This document shows, piece after piece, positions 1 to 10,968 of a stretch of DNA of 64,000 nucleotides. The stretch's first letter is position 1. Every line of letters starts with the position of its first letter. The position numbers and the translations under genes were made by a program. The notes below the pieces were generated by a model, which was given only the letters and a program-made list of their open reading frames with translations, searched no databases and had not been told where the DNA came from. Origin of the DNA: Xanthostigma xanthostigma (Eukaryota; Arthropoda; Insecta; Raphidioptera; Raphidiidae); contig OY754469.1 in the NCBI GenBank assembly GCA_963575645.1, positions 12,108,001 through 12,172,000 on the forward strand, read 5' to 3'.

Positions 1-451
1 ATGGTTACTGTGCACTATTGTTATTATTTACAATCATAATCACGTCACGAGTGAACATTCATAACGATAAATTAAAAAGGGGTTTTTATGGCACTATTCG
101 GTTATAAAATATTATTATAAAAATTGTAGTGCTTCTTTATTTAAACCACTTTTCAAAAAACGGTGTAAATACCTATTGTCAGTTGTCATCCGGTGTGAAC
201 GAATATTTACGTAATTTATTTTCCCCACTGGTGCTATGAAAATCAGTGTTTGTACAAATTTTAGATGTAAATCCGAGAGCTACGGTGTCTACAACATTCA
301 CAGAAATAATTTAGAATACGTTTTAAAAAAAAATCTACACCAATAAGAAATATTACTAGAAAAGCGCGGCATATGTATAAAAATAATTAGCGTTTGCGTT
401 CCAATAGTTAGAAATTTAAAAAAATTGGAGGAGGAGAAAAAATTTGACACA
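1..451. other. No recognised feature
   Basis: AT-rich sequence. I see no coding signature, terminal repeats or similarity to other parts of the window. Confidence 0.5.
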
Positions 452-696
452 AAAAAATTGGTTGTCTGTAAAGTCGGTTTACGGACGATAGTTTTACGTG
501 ATAACGTCATAAAGAAACATTGATGAACTCTCTGACGTCACGCGAGAAGAGAGAGAAATGCGTACAAGCCGACGCTTGGGCCGATCGTGCCTCTCTATCG
601 CTTATACCGCGCTCTCGCTTGCACGCTCAGGCTCAGGCGGAACGTGACACTTTTTCGTGCGTGCAGCCGGTGTTTCATCAATTTATAAGACGTCAA
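452..696 (+). repeat. Unclassified dispersed repeat, copy 1 of 4
   Basis: The left end reads TTGGTTGTCTGTAAAGTCGG after an A-run. The right end is the module TTTCATCAATTTATAAGACG. The other copies are at 14441-14706, 27042-27273 and 33972-34610. In those copies the outer part carries GTGATAACGT near the left and ACGTTATCAC near the right, a short inverted repeat. Copies 1 and 3 share a GC-rich middle containing CTCTGACGTCACGCGAG; copies 2 and 4 have a different middle. An 80-codon frame starting at 520 lies in the repeat and is not conserved as a protein. Superfamily unknown. Confidence 0.7.
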
Positions 697-1115
697 AAAA
701 AGGTGCGTCAGTTCGTGGACACACGACGGAAGTTATGCTATTTACGTATTTTGTATTAATGTTTAAAATGTACAATAACACAAAAAAACAACAAAATTAT
801 TACATTTTTAATTTATTAATAAGAAATATAAAAAAAATTAACTATTAAATTTAAAACTTTTTAATCATAAAAAAAGACAATTCTGGCGCTGCCGGGAGTC
901 GAAATAGCCACTTATATTTGCACCAACTTTGATGCCCTTATTTTGTTCCGCAGTGTAGACACACACCTCGTCTTAAGTGAGATTACAAACTGAATTATTT
1001 ATTCCTCGTTTCACACGAGAATTAGGTTTACGTTGCACTGTTATTAACGACCAGAAGAAAAAATAATTTACTCACTTTGTAATATTTCGAAATTTTATGC
1101 GCAGTACTTATTTTT
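697..1115. other. No recognised feature
   Basis: AT-rich, with a short A/T-run segment up to about 860. Nothing recognised. Confidence 0.45.
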
Positions 1116-1150
1116 AACTAGCGTCCCGCCTCGGTTTAACACGGGTGCAA
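1116..1150 (-). repeat. Helitron-like 3' tail fragment
   Basis: CTAGCGTCCCGCC followed by a GGTTT and CGGGTGCAAAA module matches the starts of the minus-strand tails at 42637 and 15690. Only the tail is preserved, and it stops next to the hAT element. Confidence 0.45.
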
Positions 1151-1174
1151 AACTGTTCTTTTTTGTATACCTAC

Positions 1175-1710
1175 TAGTGATGTGCCGGATATCCGTATCC
1201 GTATCCGCGGATATCCGAGGGAGAAGAAAGATCCGTATCCGTTAGTTTTTTGGCGGATTTTTTACGAATCTTTTACCTTATTAATTTTCAATAGATGAAA
1301 TTTTATTATATATAGGTGATTAGGTAATAATGAAAAACTGTTAAATTCCATTCAGATTATTTTTTATTTTTTAAAATCGTATTTGGCACCTTTATATTGC
1401 AAACATTTATCGTAGTGAGTACCATACCAATAGTACATAACTCAAAGGTACTAAAAAACTATCTTTATAATGAGATATTGCACATCGATCTTTGGAAAGA
1501 GACAATCTGTTATGAGAGTTAACTCTTAAAGAGGTCAATAACTTTTCCCATAACAGATAGTTTCTTTCCAAAGGTCGATGTGCAATATTTACCGCCGCGT
1601 ACTCTGAGAAAGTTAAGATCCGTATCCGTATCCGCGGATCTTGAAACCAAATATCCGTATTCAGATCCGTATCCGCGGATATACATTTTTAACGATCCGG
1701 CACATCACTA
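1175..1710. mobile_element. hAT-type miniature element with ATCCGTATCC arrays
   Basis: The 16-bp terminal inverted repeats read TAGTGATGTGCCGGAT. They are flanked by ATACCTAC on the left and TTACCTAC on the right, an 8-bp target duplication with one mismatch, as expected for hAT. Just inside both ends the motif ATCCGTATCC is repeated around a CGCGGAT core, giving dense subterminal arrays. A second, internal inverted repeat spans about 1480-1592. There is no transposase, so the element is non-autonomous. Confidence 0.85.
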
Positions 1711-1769
1711 TTACCTACACATATATACTATATAGTATAACGAAAATTGTTCGGCCAGCGAGCTCAGGG

Positions 1770-2560
1770 GCGCTATGTCGTAGGCAATAGGACAAGATCT
1801 TCAAGAACACTTTAAACCAAAAAATCAACAACTTCTTTACCCAGTCAGGGCCACAATTTCTAACTAAACAACACAACAACAGGCCATAGCTTGTAATAAA
1901 AAACCCAACCACCTACCACATGACACAAAGGACAATACAACTACTTAAAAAGCAGTATCGGATGACAAAATTGGAAGATACAAAAAATCGTACGTGTCTT
2001 ACCGACAAGTAATGTAATGGGCGCCAGGACACTTCGACCGCACGAAGGGAACCTCAACTGGTCCAAATTGAGACACACGGTTATTTGGCTTCCGATCAAA
2101 AACATATTTGAAAAGTTAAATCCCAACACAACAAAAGATAAGAAAATACCAACGACTGACAAATAAATAAAACAAATAAAACCAGACAATCACGAGATCC
2201 AACAACAGCTATGCGCCAGAATAGCGGCAACGTAATAGCACAACAGCGTCAAATAACAAATCTAATACTTAAAAAGAAATTAAAAACTAACTGACCATCC
2301 TATCAATGGAAAATGATAGCTAGTTACGACAACAAGCTCCTATTCCAGCATTCAACAATCAACAACAATCCTAATCCCAAATTCTAATCCAACAAATCCT
2401 AGCCTCAATGTCTAATCATCAATTTCAATCCTTCCGTACACGCTAATCCTGCAGTCGCCAAAATCAAACATCCATCCGCTGTCGTCTAACGTGATGTTCG
2501 AACTTAGACGGTCAATCAGTCTCTCCCTCTCAAAAATACACGGTCACTGGCCTATTCTCT
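1770..2560. other. A/C-rich strand-asymmetric block, unrecognised
   Basis: The plus strand is strikingly rich in A and C and poor in G and T compared with its surroundings, a bias often seen in retroelement coding strands. No frame stays open for a useful distance and I recognise no protein motif. It may be an old retroelement relic, but the sequence alone does not prove it. Confidence 0.3.
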
Positions 2561-2769
2561 GCCCATACGACGCAATGTAATTTTTGTTCTTTTTCCCACT
2601 CCTTGAACTGTATCTTGTTGTGTTTAATTCCAGCAATCGATCAAAAACTTGATACGTATTTGAAAAACCTTGTCCGTCAATCATACAATGCATTTATTCT
2701 CAGTTTGAATATTTTATGCATAGGCTCGAATTTTATTTTTAAATATATATTAGATATCGTGTGCATCGA

Positions 2770-3070
2770 GATAATTAATAAGAAAAATCGCAGGACAAAA
2801 AGTTATTTATTTAGTGTACGACGTTTCGTCTATAGATTTAGACTTTTTCAAGTACAAATGTGAAAATTTAAAACAATAATTATGAAAATAAACATTAATT
2901 ACTGACCATAGCAATTAACAAAAGTTAATAATAATTAATGTTTATTTTCATAATTATTGTTTTAAATTTTCACATTTGTACTTGAAAAAGTCTAAATCTA
3001 TAGATGAAACGTCGTAAACTAAATAAATAACTTTTTGTCCACAATCCTGCGATTTTTCTTATTAATTATT
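2770..3070. repeat. 300-bp hairpin (foldback) element
   Basis: Left arm about 2770-2901 and right arm about 2932-3070 are inverted copies at roughly 95% identity, with a loop of about 30 bp. The right arm carries a small extra segment near CCACAATCC. No clear target duplication. It is either a foldback-type miniature element or an inverted duplication of one tail. Confidence 0.8.
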
Positions 3071-3197
3071 AATTTTTTAATTTGGGAGCCACCAATTCTG
3101 AACAGTTATAATAGATAGATATATTTTGTTAGAAGATTAAGAAGGAAGAATCCTGGTGGCATAGGATCGATGAAAAAAGCAAATACTGAAGATTTTT

Positions 3198-3260
3198 ATT
3201 GCATTTTTATTATCTGACGTTTCGGCACACTTTATGCCATCTTCGGAGAATCTAAAAGAT
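3198..3260 (-). repeat. Hairpin-tail fragment with hammerhead-like core
   Basis: Read on the minus strand, the segment has CCGAAGA, a short stem (GGCA...TGCC) and then GAAACGTC. The same layout occurs in the palindromes at 16151-16345 and 17449-18075. Only one arm is present here. Such cores are known at the ends of Penelope-like retroelements; assigning this fragment to them is inference. Confidence 0.35.
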
Positions 3261-3355
3261 TTAATATATAAAAAAGTTCAAGTTATTGTTGTTACATTTG
3301 TTATTGTTAATGTTATTGATCTTAAAGTTGTTATTGTTAAATTATTGTTGTTAAA

Positions 3356-3401
3356 AATTAAAGTTAAAATTTGGAAGTACTTCCAAATTTTAACTTTAAT
3401 T
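3356..3401. repeat. Perfect 46-bp palindrome
   Basis: Two 23-bp arms meet with no loop around the centre GTAC (3377-3380). It follows a stretch of irregular TTATTG/TTGTTA repeats (about 3285-3355). Confidence 0.8.
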
Positions 3402-3542
3402 TAATTGAACAGGATCATCATCTCTATAAATTATTAGAGTTTTCTTTCACAGATATATTTTGTGTTATCGGACAATTCTGCAAATTGTATTACATTAATG
3501 ACGTGTCTATGAAAACGACTACAGCGCAGAAATGTCTGATAC

Positions 3543-3795
3543 ACTAGTGGCCCGGTTCGGCTTTGCCTTAATTTGTAGATTGTCACCTTTTTAGGTCGAC
3601 TTACATTGCAAAATTGGTCTCCACGGAAAGCGCTTTTATTTTAACGCAATAATATATACCCTATGTCTATCCTGAAGGTCAATTCTAACTATTGGTGAAA
3701 CACATTTTGAAATCGGATGAGTAGTTTCGGAGATTGCCTTCTACATCCAAACCTACAAACTTTACCTCTTTACAATATTAGTATACAAGACAGTA
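3543..3795 (-). mobile_element. Helitron, lepidopteran Lep1-like, degenerate copy
   Basis: Reversed, the 3' end is CTAG followed by T, and the 5' end is a worn TATACTAATATT. The body contains GGTCTCCAC and ATCGGATGAGTAGTTTCGG, shared with copies at 19006-19245 and 55485-55676 and with the plus-strand copy ending at 6791. Non-autonomous: no Rep/helicase sequence. Confidence 0.7.
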
Positions 3796-3799
3796 GCTA

Positions 3800-4360
3800 G
3801 GATTTCAATTCTGGGGAAGTCGAGCTCTGGACCATAGACAATTTTATTTGAAAATAAGCATAGATATATTATAATTTTACATAAATATAAATTTAATTAA
3901 AAGGTAGTCGAAAAGATTTCGATGAAAGAGTTTAATCAAATCTTTGATTAACGTCATAGAACTCTTCAAAAATTGGTCAATAATTTTATTTATTTGAAAG
4001 AGTTTAATGATTCAATTAATTTATTAACAATGCATTACATTTCAATTTTACTCGTTCCGAAAAATGTGGAATCCAATTATTGTATCACAGATCCGGAAAA
4101 AAAGAGTCGAAAATAATAAAAAGTATATAAAACAGTAAGGTATTTCGGGAGAGGTTTGAGCCCCCAAAACACTCCCCCTGCCTACGGCCTTGTTAGTATA
4201 CATTACAAAACCGTGCTGAATATGTACACACTACCACACGGATATACCTACGCGATCTGAACTGTTATCTTTAATCGCAAAAATATTGAAATTAAAATAC
4301 AGATATCAATATTGAGGCTCAAAAACACGGGTAAAAATAGTTTAAAGCCTGAATTTACTT
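3800..4360. other. No recognised feature
   Basis: AT-rich sequence with no terminal repeats or coding signature that I can see. Confidence 0.45.
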
Positions 4361-4362
4361 TT

Positions 4363-4882
4363 ACCATTTCAGCCCACAAGTGGGGAATGGTACTAGTTTA
4401 GGTCAAAATCACTTTTCAAAAATTTTACAATATTTATCCGTTTTGAAATCCAAAAAACATATTTTTGGAAAAACGTCTGTTAGTCTGTGAACACGATACA
4501 GGTCAAACGGATGAACGGATTGAAACCAAATTTTGGGAAGATGGTTTGTATGCAAATATGAAGAGCCCTATTGTTTCTGGGGAAAATCGGCGCATGCGCA
4601 GAAGAGATATATGCTATAACGGTGTTTTTATATAATAATGGTATACTTTTCATAACGGCTTATTATTCTATTTATTTTTTCAAGAAAGTTTCATTAAAAT
4701 ATTTTTTTTCTAAACTTTATAGTTTCGGAAATATTTTGAAAATAAAAAAAAATCAGCTGCTCTTTTGTTTTATGGATCTGTCAGAAATAAACTAGTTAGA
4801 CATGCTTTGATTAATTTTTACATGACGTGGAACATATTCTGTAGGTAACCATGGCAACGAATAGCAAATGTCATATTGAATA
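4363..4882 (+). repeat. Dispersed repeat X, longest copy
   Basis: About 520 bp sharing long modules (ACACGATACAGGTCA, ATGCAAATATGAAG, GGGGAAAATCGGCG, ATATGCTATAACGG) with partial copies at 9422-9660, 13880-13985 and 30985-31400, and with a minus-strand copy of its second half at 10969-11155. A 74-codon frame inside is not preserved in the other copies. A Helitron 3' tail abuts its right end at 4883. Class unknown. Confidence 0.7.
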
Positions 4883-5000
4883 CTAGCCATTACCCGCGTC
4901 ACCCCACGCGATATCAGAAATTTTCTTTTCTTTATTATAATCAAATGTCAACATTTTTGAAGTTGGAATGGTTCCGTCGCCCAATTGGCTGGAATTTTTT
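4883..5000 (-). mobile_element. Helitron 3' end (family split at 10118-10967)
   Basis: Reversed, the sequence ends in CTAG followed by T at 4882, preceded by a CGCGTGGGGTGACGCG hairpin-like tail. The segment GGCGACGGAACCATTCC matches the flank at 10130-10170. The 5' end is not visible. Confidence 0.55.
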
Positions 5001-5299
5001 TCTTGTTTCCATTATTTAGATATACAAATTTACAGACTATTATGCCACCTGAATTTCTTGCCAGTGCTGATACAAAATATGACGCCTGGACGCGTGTATA
5101 AATCCGATATTTAATTAGCTTTGAATTATACAGGAAATGCATCATTTGTTTTTTATTTGAATAGACAGTTTTTTTTCTATAGAACCATTTTATCAGACTT
5201 CCGGAAAACTCTCTTAATATTATTATTTTTCAAGTTTTGAAACGAATAAAGCATTTTTTTACTCTAAAAAATAGACAACAATATGAAATACTTGTTTAA

Positions 5300-5678
5300 G
5301 GTAGTTCACTAGTGAAACGGGTTTCTTAGAATATTAATAAAATTGAAGTATAGTGCCTTATATTTAATTTAAAAAAATTAAATGTTTTCATCGTCTGTAA
5401 AACGAGATATTAACAATCAAAATGTGCAAACGAATGCATTGTAAATTCAAAAATTATACATTTTTTGAAAAAAACTCAATCGGTTTACCGATTTGTTAAA
5501 AGAATATAGATTTTTAAAATAAAAATATTTTTATTGTATTTGTGTAGGAGTGTATATCTGTATACTAAAGTTTAGATGTGTTAGGTACAGTCTCTTACAA
5601 AAATGCACGGGAATCTCTAACTGTTGGTACTTACTATTACGCTATACTTTTGTCTACGACTGTCGCGAGTGAACTACC
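5300..5678. mobile_element. TTAA-flanked miniature element (GGTAGTTCACT ends)
   Basis: The terminal inverted repeats are GGTAGTTCACT and AGTGAACTACC, each bordered by TTAA (5296-5299 and 5679-5682). A TTAA duplication is produced by piggyBac and Kolobok transposases. The ~380-bp interior is AT-rich without a transposase remnant. Confidence 0.75.
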
Positions 5679-5682
5679 TTAA

Positions 5683-6529
5683 AAATTTAGAAAACAATAT
5701 TTGTTTCATAACATCAAGGGTCATTCTAGACACAGACGTTTGCATTCTAATGCAGTTCATGAATTTAAATAAGTTGAACTGGAAACATTTATATTCAGCT
5801 AAAAACGATATGTTAAGTTATTACGACTGTTTATTTAATCATAATAAAATGCACAATACATAAACAACATTAATATAGATTGTAAAATGACTGCATATTA
5901 ATATTTGTACAAAAATAATGTATAATGAACAAAACGATGGATATAATGATAACTAGGGGATCTGATTACATGGAGTGATATTAAATTCAGTGAAATATTT
6001 TTTTTTGTTTTGACGAAGCATACCGGAGGAAGCCGAGGTTATCTCTTTGTGCGTGTCCCTTTATTTTTTATACTTCGACCAGTTTAGTAAAATTAACAGG
6101 TAGAAAAAGAGCCCCCCGCAGCGCCCCGGTACTTTACTCATTTGAATTTTTGGTTTCTGTATTTCTGACGGCAGTTTTTTCCCCTCCTCATACTTCGTTT
6201 TTTGCTATTAATTTTGTCCCTCTTTCACTTGATTTTGGGCTAACTGCACTGGTCTAATACTGAATACTGAATACTGCATACAATATTTAATTTTTCAATC
6301 GTATTATAATAATTTATCGCTTCGTTTTACGTTTCGTCCAACGCGCAATACAAAATTAATACAAAATTCATAACTTTGAAAATATCAGATTTACAAAAAA
6401 AGTTATTTATTGTTGAAAAGTAATCAAATGAAATTTAAAAAAAATGTCCAAATGACAATAGTTTTTATTTTAAATTCATTAATGTTTTGTGTAAATTGGT
6501 TGAAATATGACGATGATAGAAAATGTCGG
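5683..6529. other. No recognised feature
   Basis: A 79-codon frame (5624-5863) overlaps the right end of the TTAA element and has no recognisable motif. The rest is AT-rich, with a C/T-rich stretch near 6100-6230. Nothing else recognised. Confidence 0.45.
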
Positions 6530-6599
6530 CAAAAATCAAACTGACATGGGATCTTTCATCGAAAACGCTGCCTAATCCCTTTGAGATATAACAAAACAA

Positions 6600-6791
6600 T
6601 GTATGGTGGAATGGTTCCTCTTTTATAGGACTACAGAAAAGTCCGCGATGGCATATGTCTATCTTTTAAGGATAGCTTACTATACCAATTTTAATGTTAA
6701 GCGTTTTTCGTGGATATCAATTTTGCAAAGTAAGTCCACGAAAAAACGGTAGCAATCTACGAATTCGAGCGAAGCCGGACCAAACCGCTAG
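6600..6791 (+). mobile_element. Helitron, Lep1-like 3' part
   Basis: Ends in ACCGCTAG followed by T, preceded by GAATTCGAGCGAAGCCGG. The upstream block with GCGTTTTTCGTGGA and GTAAGTCCACGAAAAAACGG matches, in reverse, the copy at 19006-19245. The 5' end is unclear. Confidence 0.65.
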
Positions 6792-7095
6792 TCATATATA
6801 AATACGGGAAGTAAAGAAGTTGTGGTACCGATATAGGAGAAATACAAATTACATTCGAATTTCGACCACTAGTATTAATTAATTTAGTCTCAAACGCTAT
6901 AATTGTTCGTAGCTCAGTTTTTCGCATGTTGCGTCTATCTTTACGGTTCACAAGATCGCAGACTCGATACCAACTTCATGAGTATGAAATAATATTAAAA
7001 TTATTAAATTTCAATTTGCCCGTTATAAGTGGGCTTTAAATATTATTATCGCCCGGCTCATCACGTCTGAAGTTGGCCATTTTACGACTTACCTT
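6792..7095. other. No recognised feature
   Basis: AT-rich. Nothing recognised. Confidence 0.4.
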
Positions 7096-7099
7096 TTAA

Positions 7100-7551
7100 G
7101 TCCGCTGCACACGAGGCTTGATTTGCCGCTAGGTTCTTTGTTAGACGTCACTACTAGTTTTCAAGCGCTGGTTTTCTTATTTACTATTATGTGCTCGCTT
7201 CACACGAGACGTCTTTACAAGCTTGCCCTGCAGGTAGATTCGGTGCGCGCGCAGTGATAGAACGGTAACAATAGTGCATGTTTATTGTCTCTGAACAGAA
7301 CACAAACTATGGCCTTGTGTTTGTTTGTGGGCGTTTGTTCAAGCCGCCCACGTGATAAGATACTGCCTCCTGATTGGTTCTTGCTCACACCTAGCAGCGG
7401 ATCTAGCGAGGAAAAAAGCCCCTGTTCTACTTTTAAAACCTATCTTGTGATCTAGTAGGCGAGCCCGCCGTGACGTCATTTCTAGCTTCGTACCCAGCTT
7501 ACGGGCTAGCAGAAATCCAAGCAGCGTTTCAAGCCTCGTGTGCAGCGGCCT
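7100..7551 (-). mobile_element. TTAA MITE family, copy 1 of 8
   Basis: The inverted ends are about 20 bp, consensus GGCCGCTGCACACGAGGCT. They are bordered by TTAA at 7096-7099 and 7552-7555. The ~450-bp body has conserved modules: TGTTCAGAGACAATAAACRT, CACTGCGCGCGCACC, GCCCACAAACA and TGACGTCA near one end. Taking copy 3 (24340-24732) as plus, this copy is reversed. It is GC-richer than its surroundings and has no transposase, so it must have been moved by a relative elsewhere, probably a piggyBac- or Kolobok-type enzyme given the TTAA site. Confidence 0.85.
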
Positions 7552-7555
7552 TTAA

Positions 7556-8283
7556 TCACAAATTTGCAACCATTGAATGATATGGTCCATGAAAAAAATT
7601 AATCTATATACTGTGTGTTTCAATTTCCTATTAATTTTATTGTCAGTGTTGTTTTTTCAAATATTTAATCTGCACATTGAGCACTGTTTTAATTTCCTAT
7701 AAAATAGCTGTTATGTTTGTTTCAACATTTATCAACCATTCACCGAAAATTTCAAAATGTTTTCACAGAAATAACTTTTTTAATTAACGATTTTTTACGC
7801 GTTGTGTGTTACAGACAAATTAAAGTAAACATGCCAAATAAAAATTGTCAAGTTTGCTTATTAAATTATTTTGAACGATTTCATATTATATTATTACCGC
7901 GATGTTTTTATGTGACAACTGACCATTTTTTTATTGAATATTGTTTTAAAATTTGTAAGTTTAAAGGTTAATTTTTTTATTATCGGCATAAAATATCTCA
8001 CGCGTCATTTCAAAACCGATCGGACGAGAGCCGCCAGGCAGTTGTTTATTTAGTTTATTTTAGTTTTGTCAGTGCAAATAATACCTACCACAAAATATTT
8101 TTATTAGATACTGTAGGATGAATAAAACTTAAACAATGTAGTTATGAACACGAAAATTAAAAAAAATACTAAGTGTATTTTCATTTCATGACTTTCGGAG
8201 AAATTTAGACGGGAGAATTTTTATTTGTTTATTTGTACCAACATTACCTAAAAACGGCTTGAACGATTCTAATTCCAAATAAG
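7556..8283. other. No recognised feature
   Basis: AT-rich. An 84-codon frame at 7717-7971 has AT-driven composition and no motif; I do not call it a gene. Confidence 0.45.
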
Positions 8284-9020
8284 TAGATTAGATTAGATTA
8301 ATAATTAATGTGACCTAAAAAATCTTTTGTGAATCCCCTAAGAGTTTTATTCCCAGTCGGGTAGAATGCTTTTTATGAACCTTATTACCTTACTGGAAGC
8401 TGCTCTTCATATATGTCCTCAGAATTTGGAAAAAGCCTTTTGGAGAACAGTGATTCACATTCGCATAGGATGTGATCCGCAGTTTCTTTTGCTTCTTTAC
8501 AGAAGCGACAGTTATCATCCTAAACCAGGGATCGGCGACCTTTTGAGACGGAAGAGCCAAAAGTTACGGTTTACAAAAGTTCCCAGTTTTTTAAGAGCCA
8601 CTAAACATTTTCGTTTCAGTATTATAGTATTTGCTAATATAGGTATAATATATATATCCGAGGACGACACGTCGCGACGGGGGCGATGCGGGTGAGACGC
8701 GAGTGGAAATGGCTGAGATGTAGACATGGTACTCAATCATGGATCGATTGGATGATTTTTAAGGGTTTATATTATATAATAAAATAAGTAATTATTTTTT
8801 GCGTATGGAACTGGAGAGCCTAACTTTACATCAAAAGAGCCGCAGGTTGCCGACCCCTGTCCTAAGCTTTACACCCATTTTAGAGGAAGGTATCTCAGAT
8901 GGCAGTGGCTTGTAAGAAGTCCTGTCAGTATTTTCAGTTCTGCTTTACTGAGCATAAGGAGTTCTTTAGTCATTTTAGTGTTGTGCGAGATAAATCTCTT
9001 CCAAATAAGTATTTATCCGT
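8284..9020 (-). pseudogene. LINE ORF2 C-terminal remnant, split by a hAT insertion
   Basis: Read on the minus strand from about 9020, the frame gives a block ending LLTSHCHLRY. After the hAT at 8526-8859 it resumes as NCRFCKEAKETADHILCECE (about 8520-8430). This is the HC...HLR then CxxC...ETADHxLCxC signature found at the C-terminus of ORF2 in R1/Jockey/I-type non-LTR retrotransposons. A TAATC-type microsatellite at about 8284-8304 marks the 3' end. The copy is 5'-truncated and carries an in-frame stop just before the hAT insertion. The protein would be reverse transcriptase C-terminal sequence; it is not functional. Confidence 0.8.
8526..8859. mobile_element. hAT-type miniature element inside the LINE
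   Basis: The ends CAGGGATCGGCGACC and GGTTGCCGACCCCTG are imperfect inverted repeats. Flanks TCCTAAAC and TCCTAAGC form an 8-bp duplication with one mismatch. A reverse-oriented sibling lies at 32837-33162. The flanking LINE protein reads DDNCRFC straight after the duplication, so the insertion interrupted an already resident LINE copy. Confidence 0.9.
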
Positions 9021-9421
9021 TCACATGAACTGGCGCCGCGGAAAAAAGTCAAGTTAAATTACACTTTCAGAGATCGGATATCTCTCAGGTGCATAAGGTC
9101 ATCCCACACCAAAATTTGACAATTGTGAACGTAAACTAATATCTAATTTTTCGTTGTAAATAGCCTTTAAAAACAAGAATTAATGAAATATATATTAATT
9201 TTAAACGTTGATCATAAACGGCCGTATGATGACGTAAAAGACAGCCACACTTCTTTATTTCTGGAAAGAGATGTATATAAATTATCTTCCTCGCGGTTAG
9301 CTTTTAATATGTCAGATCAATGGGCGTAATACAGTAAATCTTGTCAGGTTTTACCTGTCATTTATATAGCGGCATAATTTGATGTTCAAAATTTCATTGA
9401 AAAATACACACACTTGATTTT
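9021..9421. other. No recognised feature
   Basis: AT-rich. Nothing recognised. Confidence 0.4.
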
Positions 9422-9660
9422 TTTTCGTTTTGAAGCCGCCTGAGTTCAAAAAAACATGTTTTTTGGAAAAATTCTGTTCGTCTATTTGTTTGTGAACAAT
9501 TTTAAGAGGATGTTTGATATGCAAATATGATGAAGAAGCCTATTGTTTTTGGGGAAAATCGGCGTATGCGCAAAAGAGATATATGCTATAATGTTGTTTT
9601 TATGTTACAATGATAAGTTTTTTAATAACGATTTATTATTTTAATTATATTATTAAGCTT
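9422..9660 (+). repeat. Dispersed repeat X, partial copy
   Basis: Shares GTTTTGAAGCC..., ATGCAAATATGA, GGGGAAAATCGGCG and ATATGCTATAA modules with 4363-4882. About half the length of that copy. Confidence 0.65.
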
Positions 9661-10117
9661 AGACAACTTTTTTGTCCCCGCCCCTAGGTCCGGCCATCCA
9701 ACCAACGAAAATAGTGTATGGACTACGTGTAAGCAAATGCGTTAATGAAGTAAAATCGTCTTGATTTATTGAAAATAATTTCACTGAATGAAAACGAGGG
9801 ATGTGAATTTATTCTGCTTGCGGAACAAACAACGCGTCGGTGTTTGTAATACAGTTCATTAAGTACTCTAGTAATTCATCCGCGTGTGAAAAATTGCAGG
9901 GTAAGCTCTATGTATGTCGATGCAAAATAGATCGATAAATAATACACCGTTTGCCTCAGACAAAGTTCAGCATACTATATCTCATGTATTTTAATGAAGA
10001 ACTGACAGATACTTCTACCTTCAGCTGTTTACAGGTGATGTGTAAAAAGCTTCTCAAAAAATTTATCTTTTCACTAAATGAATATTGAAAGCTTATTGAT
10101 TAATTTGTTGAAATTAT
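9661..10117. other. No recognised feature
   Basis: AT-rich. Nothing recognised. Confidence 0.4.
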
Positions 10118-10205
10118 AAAAAAAATTCCAGCCAATTGGGCGACGGAATCATTCCAACTTCAAAAATATTGGTATTTGACATACCTATTGTTTATCTACA
10201 TATTA

Positions 10206-10553
10206 TCTCTATATATATAAAATTCTCGTGTCACAGTTTTCGTTGCCATACTCCTCCGAAATGGCTTGACCGATTTTGATGAAATTTTTTGTGCTTATCC
10301 GGTATCTATGAGAATCGGCCAACATCTATTTTTCATCCCCCTAAATGTTAGGGGTAGTCCACCCCTAAATTTTTTTTCTTCCTTCCCCATTCGTTCTTTT
10401 GCACCGGGCACGACGGCGCAGCCGGAGTGCTCGACATACACACATATACGTCCATGTATATTTTAAAATAAATAAAATAGATAGATAGATGTTCCAATTA
10501 AATTGTTTTATTATTTCACTTTATACGTAGCGAAGCACGTACAGGGCCGCTAG
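10206..10553 (+). mobile_element. Helitron-type non-autonomous element, nested
   Basis: Begins TCTCTATATATATAAAATTC after an A (10205) and ends GGGCCGCTAG before a T (10554): the A|TC...CTAG|T pattern of Helitron insertion. The interior has CCGAAATGGCTTGACCGATT and AGAATCGGCCAACATC, a very widespread arthropod repeat. A short hairpin, GCGAAGCACGT, lies near the 3' end. No Rep/helicase. Confidence 0.7.
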
Positions 10554-10918
10554 TTATATATAAAATTCTCGTGTCACAATTTTGACCACGCTAATCTCCG
10601 AAACCACTGAACCTATTTTAATGATATTTTGTAAATTTGCCTTGCTTGGTGCAACCTACGCAGTAGGATAGTTTTTATTAAATATTTTGTACAAAATTAC
10701 GATGTTTTCTCAAAAAAACTGTTTTAGTAACATGTGACGACATCTAATAGAATTTATTCACAGCTATTAGTTCAGAAGCAAACAAAAAAAAAACTGTTTT
10801 AGTAGTTAGTACCAAGTAGCGACATCTGACAAAATTCGTTCAAAGCTATTAGTTCAGACGCCGGGCCGCAAACGAAATACATTTTGCAGAATTTTGTGAA
10901 ACTGGGACGAACCGCTAG
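10554..10918 (+). mobile_element. Helitron-type element, second nested copy
   Basis: Starts TATATATAAAATTCTCGTG directly after the preceding copy and ends CGAACCGCTAG followed by T. The body has repeated modules of the form CTGTTTTAGTA...GCGACATCTG...CTATTAGTTCAGA. The same family is at 19320-19657 (plus), 28210-28390 and 44843-45188 (both minus). Confidence 0.65.
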
Positions 10919-10968
10919 TAAAAAATAAAATTTATGTTAAGGCGTGCGGTGACGCGAGTAGCAGCTAG

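Larger units (their letters stand above)
10118..10967 (+). mobile_element. Helitron copy split by two later Helitrons
   Basis: The segments 10118-10205 and 10919-10967 together match, in order, the reverse of 4883-5000: GGCGACGGAATCATTCC on the left and GGCGTGCGGTGACGCGAG...CTAG on the right (followed by T at 10968). The material between them is two further Helitron-type elements placed end to end. Confidence 0.6.

Noticed and set aside
1715-2189. Two minus-strand frames of 65 and 82 codons
   Set aside because: Products of the A/C-biased block; hydrophobic low-complexity peptides with no domain.
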